A DNA stretch of 64,000 nucleotides from Lasiosphaeris hirsuta (GCA_030549175.1 JAUKUA010000004.1:4216001-4280000); one strand, 5' to 3'. Positions 12,038 through 22,634 are shown, numbered from the stretch's first letter. Made by a program: numbers and translations. The notes: generated from the sequence alone by a model not told the origin.

Positions 12038-14539
12038 ATGGAGGACACGGGATCTCTTGGGTCGAAATACGTTGCGTCGACTGACTACGCCAAGGATGCT
12101 GCTGGCATGGAAATCCCCCATGTTAGCCAGGATGTCCAAGAAATAGCTGATCTCGTCCGCGGCCTCGAGGATGCCTCCAAGAAGAAGGGTGGTTTCAGCG
12201 TGAAGAAGACGAAATACGCCGTAGAAGGCTCCTCAGATTGTATTCAAGTCGACTCGTGGCGGTTCCAGGATTACGACTACAAGAGGCCTGATCTGCCGAC
12301 ATATGCTCGTGGGCTCTTCACTACGCGGAGCAAGCATGGCGTCCCTGAGATCGTGATCCGTGGCTACGACAAGTTCTTCAACACCGACGAGGTCCATGAG
12401 ACCAAGTGGGAGAATATCTTGACGCGGACTAAGGGTCCCTACGAGCTCACATTGAAGGAGAACGGATGCATCATCTTCGTCAGCGGCCTCGAGGATGACA
12501 CACTTCTCGTATGCAGCAAACACTCGACGGGGGCCAGGAATGATGCGACCGCTAGCCATGCCAGCGCCGGCGAGCGGCGGTTGGAAATCCAACTGCAGCG
12601 CATCGGTAAGACAAAGCAGGACCTTGCCCGGGAACTGAGGAAGAGGAATGCCACAGCCGTAGCGGAACTTTGCGACGACAGCTTCGAGGAGCACATCCTA
12701 GCCTACGGGCCCGACAAGGCTGGCCTCTATCTTCACGGAATTAACATTAACATTCCTGAGTTCATGACTTATCCTTCACCGCTGGTTCAGCAGTTCGCCG
12801 AGGATTGGGGCTTTGTCAAGACCGGCTTGATCGTGATCAACGACATCACCGAGGTCAAGGCCTTTCTGGAGGAGGTCGCTGAAACTGGCGCCCATGATGG
12901 TCGCGACGTCGAAGGCTTCGTTATCCGTTGCAAGATAACCCACGATACCGAGAAGAAAGCATTCCAGGATTGGTTCTTCAAATACAAGTTTGAGGAGCCG
13001 TACCTGATGTATCGACAATGGCGAGAGTGCACCAAGGCACTGATCATGGGGAAGCAGCCGAGGTACAAGAAGCACACAAAGATCACGGAGGAGTATCTCC
13101 TGTATGCCCGGAAGCGCCTTGCAGCCGACCGAACACTGGCAAAGCTGTACAACCAGAACCACGGCATCATCAAGTTGCGGAACGATTTCCTCGAGTTCAA
13201 GAATATGAGGGGAGCTGACGCAGCAAACTTTGAGGAGCTTTACGGACCTGGTGCGGGTTCAGATGCCACTCGAGATATCATCCTCGTCCCAATTGCAACT
13301 ATAGGATGCGGCAAGACGACCATTGCCCTTGCACTCAACCACCTATACGGCTGGGGTCACATCCAAAATGATAACATCACCGGGCTTAAGCGGCCCCCTC
13401 GTTTTACCAAGATGCTTTTGGATGAGCTTGATGAGCGCCCGGCCGTGTTTGCTGATCGGAACAATGCGCAGAAGCATGAGCGGAAGCAACTAATTACGGA
13501 TGTTAAGATTCAGCATGCGAATGCTAGGCTTGTCGCTCTGCACTTTGTCCACAACGATATCGAAACCATTCGGAGGGTCACACTAGCCCGGGTCTTTGAC
13601 CGAGGCGACAATCACCAGACGATCCAGGCCGCCTCAGACATGAACAAGGTTCGCGGGATCATGGAGGGCTTCATTCAACGGTTTGAACCTCTTGATGCCG
13701 AGCGGGAGCCAGACGCTGGTTTTGACGCAGTGATTGATTTGAACCCTGCCTCAGGAAGCAGGGAGAACCTGGAGATCGTGGTCAATGAGCTCCACCGCAT
13801 CTACCCGAAGTTTGTCACTGCTATTCCGTCTGCCGAAGCGATGGATGAGGCAATCACTGCGGCCCTGGAAGGATACAAGCCCGACCTTCGCCACACTATT
13901 CCGGAGAGGGGACCCAAGAACAAGAACTCGAAGCCGCAGCAACAGCAAGCTCCTGCGCAACCAAAGAAGAAGAAGCTCGAGTATATGTCGGTCGACCTCC
14001 CGACAAAGGATATTCTGAATGCTCTCGAAAAGACCTTTGCCGCAACAGGTCCCGAGCAAGCACGCTTCTTCAAGCAGCTGCAGGGCACACGCCGCCTCCA
14101 GCCCAAGTTTCATGTCACACTGATGCACCGCGCCAGTTCCAAGGACAACCCGGAACTCTGGGACCGCTACACGCGCATCAACGACGCCGAGGGGAGCAAT
14201 TCGCCCGACGGCAGGCTGGGCGAAATGGAGGTTCTTTTGGAACGCGTGGTCTACGACGACCGCATCATGTCCATCGTGGCCCGGCTCGTGCCGAGCGCTG
14301 AGGATGCCAATACCAACCCCGACGGCTCCGGGCCGGCTCGGCCAAAATGGGAGTGTATCAACAAGGTCGCCCATGTCACGGTTGGAACTCGGGACGACTC
14401 GGTCAAGCCGAGGGAAAGCAATGACTTGCTTGCACGGTGGTTGGACTATGGCAGTGGACCTGAGACTAAGATTGGCGATTTGGTAATTGAGGGTAAGCCT
14501 CTCCTCAAGGGCGTGATCAGGGGTGTGCTGTCAAGGTAG
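12038..14539 (+). CDS. TRL1: Fungal tRNA ligase Trl1 (ligase-kinase-cyclic phosphodiesterase)
   Basis: Trl1 seals the exon halves after tRNA intron removal and also joins HAC1 mRNA in the unfolded protein response. Intronless, 833 residues from the chosen ATG, close to the yeast 827. Three domains are visible. The adenylyltransferase domain carries the nucleotide-binding motif KENGC with lysine at about residue 140. The kinase P-loop GCGKTT is near 422. The C-terminal 2H phosphodiesterase has two HxT motifs, HVTLMH (about 691) and HVTVGT (about 778). A basic low-complexity linker (NKNSKPQQQQAPAQPKKKK) joins kinase and phosphodiesterase. The start at 12038 has good context (CATAATGG) and matches family length. 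An upstream in-frame ATG at 11633 would add 135 residues. Two intron-bearing tRNA loci in this window would be processed by this type of enzyme. Confidence 0.95.
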   Translation: MEDTGSLGSKYVASTDYAKDAAGMEIPHVSQDVQEIADLVRGLEDASKKKGGFSVKKTKYAVEGSSDCIQVDSWRFQDYDYKRPDLPTYARGLFTTRSKHGVPEIVIRGYDKFFNTDEVHETKWENILTRTKGPYELTLKENGCIIFVSGLEDDTLLVCSKHSTGARNDATASHASAGERRLEIQLQRIGKTKQDLARELRKRNATAVAELCDDSFEEHILAYGPDKAGLYLHGININIPEFMTYPSPLVQQFAEDWGFVKTGLIVINDITEVKAFLEEVAETGAHDGRDVEGFVIRCKITHDTEKKAFQDWFFKYKFEEPYLMYRQWRECTKALIMGKQPRYKKHTKITEEYLLYARKRLAADRTLAKLYNQNHGIIKLRNDFLEFKNMRGADAANFEELYGPGAGSDATRDIILVPIATIGCGKTTIALALNHLYGWGHIQNDNITGLKRPPRFTKMLLDELDERPAVFADRNNAQKHERKQLITDVKIQHANARLVALHFVHNDIETIRRVTLARVFDRGDNHQTIQAASDMNKVRGIMEGFIQRFEPLDAEREPDAGFDAVIDLNPASGSRENLEIVVNELHRIYPKFVTAIPSAEAMDEAITAALEGYKPDLRHTIPERGPKNKNSKPQQQQAPAQPKKKKLEYMSVDLPTKDILNALEKTFAATGPEQARFFKQLQGTRRLQPKFHVTLMHRASSKDNPELWDRYTRINDAEGSNSPDGRLGEMEVLLERVVYDDRIMSIVARLVPSAEDANTNPDGSGPARPKWECINKVAHVTVGTRDDSVKPRESNDLLARWLDYGSGPETKIGDLVIEGKPLLKGVIRGVLSR

Positions 14540-14951
14540 GGAAATGGCGGCCACTCTTGGGGAGGACGTGGAGGTCGAGGTGGATATTCGAGTAGGGTTC
14601 ACAAAAGAGCAAATGTTGCAAAGTCAGGAGGGACTTGATTGATTGCCATTAGGGAGAAGGGACGCAAAGCGTATGATTGCGCCGGAGAACAGAAATAGAG
14701 TGCTTTTGGTGCTTGAGAGGGCAGGCGTCATATCGGCCCACTCACAATATTGTTAAAAACGAAAGAAGAAAAAATGATATTCACCTCGCGCGAACCTTCA
14801 ATTGGTTGTGATAGCTCACAGCATGAACTTTTTAACACTATCTTGCCCCGTGATTTCTTGCCCCTTTTTTGTCTACGCAAACTAGCTAACCTCCCTATCA
14901 TGACGTTGAAATTCCCAGTCAAATAATTCTCTAAATTACCCGCATTGGGTT
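14540..14951. other. Convergent 3' intergenic region TRL1 / TRP4
   Basis: 412 bases holding two 3' ends; no gene or motif recognised. Confidence 0.35.
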
Positions 14952-16436
14952 TCACTCGCTAAAGCTATTCGTAGCCTCAACAAAGTTGGTCCATTGCCTC
15001 AGGGCCTCGCCGCTGTTGATAGCCCAGCGCGCCCTTCGCACACCTTCCTTCCAGCGGCCTCCGCCTGGTCCCCGCTCGGTAATGACAACCCCGTCATCCC
15101 CATGTCCCATATCGCTCGTATCCGCCTCACAGATACCCGAGACAACAAACAGAGCGGCCGTGTTGATCAGCACAAAGTGCAGGATGGGGTCGTCCTTGGG
15201 CACCTGCCCGCTCAGAATCCGGTTCAGGATCGCCGCATTCTCCGTCGGCTCCTTGCCCGGCGACACGGTCGATAGCGGGTGCTCGGGCAGGCTGAAGTCG
15301 GCCGGGCGCAGCGTGAAGTACTCGACCGCGGCGGCGCCCGCCGCCACGCGCCAGCAGTGCGTCGGTCCCGCGCAGCTGACCTCGTCGAGCTCCTCGTCGC
15401 CGCAGACCACGAGGGCCTTGGCGGCGCCGGCGAGGCGCAGCGCGTCGGCGAAGACGGGGCCTAGTTCGCGCCGAGCGACGCCGATCATGCGCGCCTCGAG
15501 AAGGGAGGAGCCGGGGCCGCCGAGGTCCGACGGGTTGGCTAGCGGCCCGACCAGGTTGAAGACGGTCCGCCAGGGCAGCTGCTTGCGGATGGGCGCCACG
15601 TGCCGCATGCCCGGGTGGAAGACGGGCGCGAAGAGGAAGGCGTAGTTGGTCGCGGCATAGACGGCGGCGATGGTGTCGGGCCGCACGCGGCTGATCTGCG
15701 GTGCGCGCGGCAGCATGCAGTTGAGCAGGTCGGCGGAGCCGGACTTGGAGGTAGAGGCCTTGTTGCCGTGCTTGGAGATGAGGAGGAGGCTGGACGCGAG
15801 GATGGAAGAGGTGGTGCTGATGTTGAAGGTGTTGTGCGAGTCGCCGCCGGTGCCGACGATGTCAACCTGGTAAGGGGGTTAGTTCGGTGTGTGATGGGGG
15901 GGGGGGTGATAGGGGGCGGGGAGAGGGTTTCCCGTGAGAAAAAGTAGACGCACCAGCCCGCCTTTGTAGGCTCCTTCTTTCCTCCCTCTCTGCTCGACGA
16001 CAGCGCGAAGCTCGTTGGCATCGATCTGAGCGGCAGCCTTCAGCATGGCCGCCGCCGTCTTCTCCAACACATCGGCTTGGCGGTCGAGGCCGGTGAAGTG
16101 CAAGCAGATGAGGAGGGAGCTGACTTGGACATCGGACACTTGGTTCGTAAAGAAGTATGAGATGGCCTGGGCGATCTCGTCTGCTGTTACAGGCTTGGAA
16201 TTTCCCAGGGGCCAGAGCCTGGAGAGCAATGGCTTGATATCGATCTGGGGGAGCTGGCCGCTGGGGGGGGTAGTTGGGTTGACATCGCTCAAGAGGGATT
16301 GTCTGCAATGACAAATTTGGTTATAGAGATATTAGTGAGATTCGAGCAGACTCTAGCTGTCTGGAAGGCTCCAATTGCTAGGAGTGTGCCCGCCTGAACG
16401 AGGGACAAAGGACTGAGTTGGTGTAAGTTGACTCAT
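14952..16436 (-). CDS. TRP4: Anthranilate phosphoribosyltransferase (tryptophan biosynthesis)
   Basis: Transfers phosphoribose from PRPP to anthranilate, the second step from chorismate to tryptophan. The main exons are 15954-16302 and 14952-15866, joined at GGLV-DIVGTGGDS, which restores the PRPP-binding GTGGD loop. Other conserved blocks are NISTTSSILASSLLL, SKHGNKASTSKSGSADLL, FHPGMRHVAPIRKQL and RTVFNLVGPLANP. The exon ending at 16302 has no ATG: SDVNP is preceded in frame by TTG, and an acceptor-like TCATTGCAG lies directly upstream. The best source of a start I find is a mini-exon at 16414-16436 (MSQLTPT) with a weak GTCCTT donor. It keeps phase and gives 428 residues. The catalytic part is secure; the 5' end is not. 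Divergent from the uL10m gene. Confidence 0.85.
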
Positions 16437-16791
16437 GTTGAGCCGGGACAAGTCGAGCTTGGCCTCTGGCAGCTGTTGAACCGCTTTGTCGATAGGTGCC
16501 CCGCGATGGCCCCTGGCGGGGCACTGCAGGCGTGTTGGGGTTGGGCAGAATGCAAGGCGGTGAATGTTGGCGTGGTCGAGTTCGGCTGGTTCGATGCAGC
16601 TTAGATAGTGGTCAATGCGCCGGGCAACTGGCGACGCCAAAATTTCGGATGCAGCTTCCCTAGATCGCGACTTTCCAGACCCCCTATTGCAGAGACGTCA
16701 ATTGCTTGTTGCTCCAGGTACGAAGCACAATCCACTCAATCATTTTTATCGGAATTTTGCCTATATACTGATGTCATCTCAAAACAGCATA
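16437..16791. promoter_or_regulatory. Divergent intergenic region TRP4 / MRPL11
   Basis: 355 bases between divergent genes, so it holds both promoters. No Gcn4/CPC1-type TGACTC site was recognised with confidence, although a TTGACTC string lies at about 16428-16434, just inside the proposed TRP4 mini-exon. Confidence 0.35.
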
Positions 16792-17856
16792 ATGCCTCCC
16801 AGGATACGATGCCTGACCGCTCGCGGTCTGGGCTCTGCGGTCAACGCTTCGAGGATTCCCTCTCGGTCCGCTGCTCTCCTGGTGTCTTCCACATCCACGA
16901 CTTCTTCGACACCGAGGCACTATGCCACAGCTGTGGCAATCAAATCGGGGCTGACCCTCCCGGCCGACTATGTGCCGCCTACAAGGCCCCCGACTGCTCG
17001 TCCTGCCGATGTGCGGAAAGCGCAGCTCCTGCGGACTTACACATCGCTCCTCCGGTCAACGCCGCTGATGCTCATCTTCCAACACAACAATCTCACAGCG
17101 ACAGAGTGGGCTGCCGTACGGCGAGAGTTGAGGGTTGCCATGGCCAGTGTGCCGCTTCAGGGGGCAGAGCCCATCGATTTCACATCCAACATCTCGCTGC
17201 AGGTGATCCGGACACGCATCTTTGACGTGGCACTCAAGGTCGTGGAATTCTTCGATCCCTCCAAAGTCAGACCCACTATGGCCAGGACTATTTCGGGTTC
17301 CAGGGCACCGGTGACATACAACCACGATCTATCCAAGGCGGCATACGAGGCTGTCAAGGAGGCCACCAAGGGGGACTCCGCGCAGTTGGCATCAACATCA
17401 TATGGCCAGCTCGCTCCGCTTCTCGTTGGACCGATAGCAATTCTCACCTTTCCTATTGTTTCGCCAGCACATCTGGCTGCTGCCATGAGCATTCTCGCCC
17501 CAAGCCCACCAGCGTTCCCGCCACCGTCAAGGAAGAGGACTCCCAACTACTACGAGCCTGTGGCCCAGAGTGGTCTACAGAAGCTACTGCTCATTGGTGG
17601 CAGAATTGAAGGCAAGGTGTTTGACCTGGACGGCGTCAAGTGGGTTGGCGGTATCGAGCACGGTCTGGAAGGCCTGCGTGCTCAGCTTGTTCGCATGCTG
17701 CAGAGCGCTGGTCTTGGCTTGACGTCTACTCTGGAGGGTGCTGGCAAGTCTTTGTGGTTGACGATGGAGAGCCGCAGGAGCATGATGGAGGAGGCCGAGA
17801 AGGGGCCCGAGGCTGCCCTAGAGGCTGCCGTCAAGGTCGAGAAGAAGGAGGGCTGA
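16792..17856 (+). CDS. MRPL11: Mitochondrial large-subunit ribosomal protein uL10m (MRPL11-like)
   Basis: Stalk-base protein of the mitochondrial ribosome. Intronless, 354 residues from ATG 16792. The N-terminus [20 protein letters not shown] is rich in Arg/Ser and poor in acids through about residue 55 ([11 protein letters not shown]), a typical mitochondrial targeting sequence. The L10-like body follows, with [31 protein letters not shown] at about 76-110, LGPLLVGP-type [15 protein letters not shown], and [18 protein letters not shown]. An ATG seven codons upstream (16771) is a possible alternative start. The C-terminal helix is acidic and lysine rich. Family assignment is fairly confident; the yeast protein is shorter. 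Confidence 0.85.
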   Translation: MPPRIRCLTARGLGSAVNASRIPSRSAALLVSSTSTTSSTPRHYATAVAIKSGLTLPADYVPPTRPPTARPADVRKAQLLRTYTSLLRSTPLMLIFQHNNLTATEWAAVRRELRVAMASVPLQGAEPIDFTSNISLQVIRTRIFDVALKVVEFFDPSKVRPTMARTISGSRAPVTYNHDLSKAAYEAVKEATKGDSAQLASTSYGQLAPLLVGPIAILTFPIVSPAHLAAAMSILAPSPPAFPPPSRKRTPNYYEPVAQSGLQKLLLIGGRIEGKVFDLDGVKWVGGIEHGLEGLRAQLVRMLQSAGLGLTSTLEGAGKSLWLTMESRRSMMEEAEKGPEAALEAAVKVEKKEG

Positions 17857-18912
17857 TCAAGACATTTGGAGCTGAGACCAATGCATCCATAATATCTGAT
17901 CTAGCATGCCATGTTTGTAGGATTCAAAGCCTGTATAAAAAAAAAAATTCAATGTAACAAAACACGAGGAAATATCTAACTAGGACCCTGCATCCATCGT
18001 GGATTTTTTCGTTCTGTGCAAGTCCCAGAGGTTAGCCGTGGTTGGCTGCGGTGAAGTAGGTACAATCCGACCCTGGTTTGTTTGTTAGCGGAGAACACTC
18101 CCGCCAAGAGAGATATTGAAGCTTTGATAGCCATAAGGCCTGTCTATCATGAAAAACAGGCACATTTGGTTTTCATCAAGGCCTTTTCAGCATTACTAAC
18201 GAAATTTCTAGCATTTTAAATCGTGTAACTGGTACTTTGAAAGGCCTTCCCTATATCAATAACGAGCTTCAAAGTCCCGCGCTAACAAACCAGGGCTGGA
18301 TTGTATGGATGGATGTCAATTGAGGCCCAGGACCGGGTGGTGAGCATTGACCCCTAGAAATGTCACGGTAGCGCGGGGGCCGCCCCCCGCTGTGTTAGCA
18401 CGTCCTGCAGGCGCAGCTGCTACCCTTCGGCGGGACGGGAGCTTGCGCGCGTCGTCACACTCGACACCCTTCCATTTCCATGAGGCTCAGCTTCGCAATC
18501 AAACCTCCATCCTCTTGTGGTGGAACACCAGGCAGCCTTTATAGGCCAGCTAGTTCATCGTTTGCAATACTGCCCCGAGCTGAGCTGTATAGCTTATCCG
18601 CAACCTATCTCAACCTCATCTTAATTTAGCGCAGCGCAACAGAAAATATGCGCCTAGCTTACACTTGCTCCTCCTGTCGACAAGGTTGAACTTCACCTTG
18701 ACCGTTCCAGCTTTTGCTCTCGTCTTGAACCTCCATTGCGGCCTGCCTCTGGATTAATTCCACCCCTTGACACTTCGACCCCCAACCAACACCGGCCGCC
18801 AACCTAGTGCCCTTCAACCCCGCGTCCATCGCGCACCGGCGCAATCAACTACAGCTCGATTCAACTCGGGAGCCATCTGATTCCCACCTACTTGGGGGGA
18901 AAAAATCACAGA
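17857..18912. other. Intergenic region between MRPL11 and the DUF4870 gene, containing a MITE-like element
   Basis: About 1.06 kb. It contains an A-run at 17938-17946 and the inverted-repeat element at 18059-18307 (own entry). The last 250 bases, CT-rich, are probably the promoter and leader of the next gene. Confidence 0.4.
18059..18307. mobile_element. MITE-like inverted-repeat element, copy 1
   Basis: The ends are inverted copies: 18061-18090 begins TACAATCCGACCCTGGTTTG, and 18280-18305 read in reverse complement begins TACAATCCAGCCCTGGTTTG and continues TTAGCG like the left end. The outermost TA on each side fits a TA target-site duplication, so the element proper would be CAATCC...GGATTG, as in Tc1/mariner/pogo-type transposons. 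The interior also pairs loosely (TTGAAGCT and AAGGCCT occur on both arms). It is about 245 bases, without an ORF, so it would depend on another element's transposase. A second, more diverged copy lies at 20032-20292. Superfamily assignment is inference. Confidence 0.7.
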
Positions 18913-19660
18913 ATGGACTTTGCACCCTACCAGTCCTCGCCTCCCGAGGCTGGCCGGCCGTCCTTCTCTCCCGTTTCCGGCTCCCCGCGCACCTCGTTCG
19001 ACGCGCGCCCCACGTCGCACTCGCCCGCCTACCAGCACAGACCCTCGCAGGTGTCGCCGCCCCCGCTGCAGCACCCGCAACCGCAGCGCGCGTGGTCGGG
19101 CGATGCCGTCCACGCCGCGTACCAGAGCCCCGGCGCGGCCCTCGGGCTAGGTGGTGGTGGTGGTGGTGGATGGGGAGGCGATTACTTCAATGCGCTGGGC
19201 GCGCGCGAGGGCATGGTCGCCGAGTTTGACACGAGCTTGGGGCTGAGGCTGGATTACGAAGCTTGTCTAGCATATCTGGCGCTACCGCCGCTGGGGGCGA
19301 TAGTCTTGTTGATTCTGGAGAGGAAGAGTGATTATGTTCGGTGAGTCTGGACGAGGGTTGTTATTGCTGGGCTATGGCTAACGGTTATGCAGCTTCCATG
19401 CTTGGCAGTCAAGCCTGCTGTTTACTTCCATCTTCGTCATACACTTGGTTTTCTTGGGGAGCAGGTTCCTGACCTGGCTTTTGATCCTCGGGGACATTGC
19501 CTTGATAGGTTGGCTTGTGATGAATGCGTATAGGGATGCAGATACGTTAGACAGGTTTGTGCCTGTTACCCTTGAGACGAGATACCGTGCTAACACTCAT
19601 CGCAGGTATGAGGTGCCCATTATTGGGCGGATAGCAAGCAGGATCTTGGACGACGAGTAA
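18913..19660 (+). CDS. DUF4870/UPF0132 (Tic20-like) small membrane protein
   Basis: Three exons, 18913-19340, 19393-19554 and 19606-19660, joined in frame to 214 residues. Residues 1-95 are Pro/Ser/Gln rich with a glycine run and probably cytosolic and disordered. The conserved membrane domain follows: GLRLDYEACLAYLALPPLGAIVLLILE, then the hallmark FHAWQSSLLFT, then two hydrophobic helices around IFVIHLVFLG and LLILGDIALIGWLVMNAY, and a short tail YEVPIIGRIAS. This matches fungal UPF0132 proteins, whose function is unknown. ATG 18913 is preferred over the in-frame ATG at 18892. The gene is bracketed by the two MITE-like elements, about 0.6 kb and 0.4 kb away. Confidence 0.82.
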
Positions 19661-20675
19661 GATAGCAGTGGGACCACGGGGGTAATGATGGCGGTGGCGA
19701 AGTGGGAGCTTGACCGGGTTTTCTGCCGTACATATATGTTCTTTTGTACCGCGTGCATCCATTATTTAGTGGTTGGAGCATTGTTTGCTGGGTTGTCCGA
19801 GTACCGGTATTTTGTCATCGGGAGGTGCCAATGGAGCAGCGACACGAGAATCCGCCCTGAAGTGGCAGGGCAGTTGGAGGGATACTGGAGATTTTTATGG
19901 CAGGCTGTTTGCTTATCTGTATTTAATTATGCATCTGAACCTCAGATGTAGCATGGGAGCCATGATTAGGCTCCCCGCATTCAAGAACACGATTTTAATT
20001 GTCACATGAAAACCGAAGAGTTCGAAACACCTACAATCCAACGTAGCGCATGACCCGTCTACCAGGGCAAAGGGAGATATTGCAGTCCTGGAAAGCCCTT
20101 CTTTTTTTTATATATATAAATAAATTTAAAAAAATAAAGTAAAAAAAAATGTGTATTCGGTATTTCATAAGGCCGTTCCACCATAGAAACGGGTATTTGT
20201 GGCATTTGAAAAGCCATTCTGGTGTTCAAAAAGGCCTTCTATAATGTGCTTTGAAGTCCCACGCCAAGAATAAAAACAAGGGTTGGATTGTGCAAGCTCC
20301 TTCGTTCAAAGTTCGGTGAATGCTGGAGAGCTCCAAAACTCCAAAGCTCCGAAGCTATAGCTCTCGTGCTGAGTCAGCTGGGTCGTGGCAGAAAGTGGGG
20401 CGCGCGAGTGGATCCGCCCCAGGCTTGCCTGGTTACGTCGCGCTTTTGCCTGCAGCCCAGCTCCCAGCCGATTCGATTCGATTGAGCTCCGAGGCCTGCA
20501 CGACCTCACAACCTCTCCCAACCGCATTCATCATCCGTCTCCCTCCCCAACCCGATCTGACAACCAGACCCGGCAGCCTTGCGCAACCAACGCTCATCAT
20601 CCCATCATCTCGATCGCCGCCCAAAACTACCTTTTCTACCCCACCAGACTACCGCATCAAGCGCCACTCCCCAAC
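19661..20675. other. Intergenic region between the DUF4870 gene and RPT5, containing MITE-like copy 2
   Basis: About 1 kb, holding the element at 20032-20292 with an AT-rich core (20100-20150), then the RPT5 promoter. I found no clear RPN4/PACE-type GGTGGCAAA site. Confidence 0.4.
20032..20292. mobile_element. MITE-like inverted-repeat element, copy 2 (diverged)
   Basis: The left end starts TACAATCCAACG at 20032. The right end in reverse complement starts CACAATCCAACCCTTG. The right half follows copy 1 at length: CAATCCA.CCCT.GTTT, then GGGACTT..AAGC, TTAT, AAGGCCTTT and ACCAG in the same order. The left half shares GAGATATTG.AG with the left half of copy 1. The core is AT-rich (20100-20150). 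One flanking TA has become TG, fitting an older, decaying copy. No ORF. The relation to copy 1 was judged by eye. Confidence 0.55.
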
Positions 20676-22227
20676 ATGTCGACCCTCGAAGAGCTCGACG
20701 ATCTCGATCGCCGCGAGCGCGACGACAGGAGGGACAGGAATGATGACGATAAGAACAACAAGGGCGGAGATGGCGATGCCGACATGAAGGACGCCGAGAC
20801 CGAGGAGGATAACGTGCTCGACGAGGAGATCCTCAGCCTCAACACCCAGGACATCCTGACGCGCAAACGGCTGCTGGAAAACGATTCAAGGATCATGAGG
20901 AGCGAGTACCAGCGGTTATCACATGAAAAGGCCACCATGGCCGAGAAGATCAAGGAGAACCAGGAGAAGATTGCGAACAATCGGTAAGTTGGCACCACGG
21001 CCTTGTCCTCTCTTGTCATTGCTGACAATACCTAGTCAACTGCCTTACCTCGTCGGCAATGTTGTAGAACTTCTGGACCTCGATCCGACGGCCGAGTCCT
21101 TGGAAGAGGGCGCCAACATTGACCTCGATGCTACCCGTGTGGGCAAGTCAGCAGTGATTAAGACGTCCACGAGGCAAACCATATTCCTGCCGCTTATTGG
21201 CCTTGTCGACCCTGAGAAGCTCAAGCCCGCCGATCTCATCGGTGTGAACAAAGACTCATACCTAATTCTCGACACTCTCCCTGCCGAGTACGACAGCAGA
21301 GTCAAGGCAATGGAGGTTGACGAGAAGCCGACTGAGAAGTACACCGACGTTGGTGGTCTCGACAAGCAGATTGAGGAGCTGGTTGAGGCTATTGTCTGGC
21401 CCATGAAGGAGGCGGAGCGCTTCAAGAAGATTGGAATCAAGGCGCCAAAGGGCAAGTTAGACCCGAGCCTGAGATATGGATGTGTCTTTGCTAACAAGAA
21501 TTGATTGCAGGTGCTCTCATGTACGGCCCACCCGGAACTGGCAAGACGCTACTTGCCAGAGCCTGCGCCGCTCAAACCGATGCCACTTTCCTCAAGCTTG
21601 CCGGCCCCCAATTGGTACAGATGTTTATTGGCGACGGCGCGAAACTTGTCCGGGACTGCTTTGCCCTCGCCAAGGAGAAGGCGCCGGCCATCATCTTTAT
21701 CGACGAGTTGGATGCTGTTGGCACCAAGCGTTTCGATAGCGAGAAGAGTGGTGATCGTGAGGTGCAGCGAACCATGTTGGAGCTTCTCAACCAGCTGGAC
21801 GGTTTTGCTTCAGACGACCGGATCAAGGTGCTCGCCGCCACAAACCGTGTTGACGTCCTCGATCCTGCCCTGCTCCGGTCCGGCCGTCTGGACCGCAAGA
21901 TCGAATTTCCGCTACCCAACGAGGAGGCTCGTGCACAGATTCTCAAGATTCACTCGCGTAAGATGAAGGTTGACCCGGCCGTCAACTGGGACGAGTTGGC
22001 TCGCAGCACGGATGAGTTTGGCGGTGCTATGCTCAAGGCTGTATGTGTCGAGGCCGGCATGATTGCGCTACGGATGGGCAAGAACAAGATTGGCCACGAG
22101 CATTACGTCGATGCCATTTCTGAGGTGCAGGCCAAGAAGAAGGATGTAAGTTTACCATCCCCTCGACTTCTATGCGGTCGTATCGCAGTGCTGACCATTT
22201 TCCCAGACGGTGAACTTTTATGCTTAA
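20676..22227 (+). CDS. RPT5: 26S proteasome regulatory ATPase Rpt5
   Basis: Rpt5 is one of six AAA+ ATPases of the 19S base that unfold substrates and open the 20S gate. Four exons: 20676-20983, 21036-21451, 21511-22145, 22207-22227. They join in frame to 459 residues. The N-terminal part holds an acidic stretch and coiled coil, then an OB fold. Walker A is GPPGTGKT (about residue 246) and Walker [10 protein letters not shown] (about 300). The ISS/pore region [20 protein letters not shown] is near-identical to the family. The last exon encodes only TVNFYA, whose FYA end is the Hb-Y-X gate-opening motif. Intron 2 begins with GC, not GT (own entry). Identification is secure. Confidence 0.97.
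21452..21510 (+). other. Non-canonical GC-AG intron in RPT5
   Basis: 59 bases starting GCAAGT and ending TTGCAG, with a CTAAC branch signal. Only this cut keeps the invariant [17 protein letters not shown] frame: the exon ends AAG-G and the next begins GT-GCT. No GT donor nearby gives the right phase, and retention leads to a stop at the end of the intron. Confidence 0.9.
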
Positions 22228-22634
22228 TCTTGTGTCCATATGCACAGCGAAGGGCAGCGAGGCAAGGTTGATAGAAAATTGCCTTGCCGATAAAGCGGGG
22301 TGTTGTTTTGTAACATTACCAGGTACTGGCTGCGACGCCATTGAAGAAAGCGTTGCTTCGCAACCTTTGCTACCCTCTGCTGTGATATTTGTTTGGGGCA
22401 TCATACTCACCGGGTCTTGAAGGTGACTTTTTGCGCCGACTGCCCCAATTACATTGTGACTATTTCCGTCCCTCACTCTGCAATGCCACTTTTTGAGGGT
22501 TGGGTCGTTGGCCATCGGCATACCACTCTGCCCCTTTTCCAAACGCCCCGCTCAAAATATCTAGCTTCAACAAAACAAAGGTGTCCAGCAACACCACGGT
22601 TTTGCATCACCAACTCCCATCAAACAGCACATTC
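22228..22634. other. Intergenic, RPT5 3' side to tRNA-like gene
   Basis: 407 bases; no gene recognised. It holds the RPT5 3' untranslated region. Confidence 0.35.

Noticed and set aside
8681..14539. Cluster of tRNA-processing genes (Trm11, Rpp40, Trl1) as a functional island
   Set aside because: Different strands, separate promoters and unrelated genes between them; chance proximity is the simpler reading.
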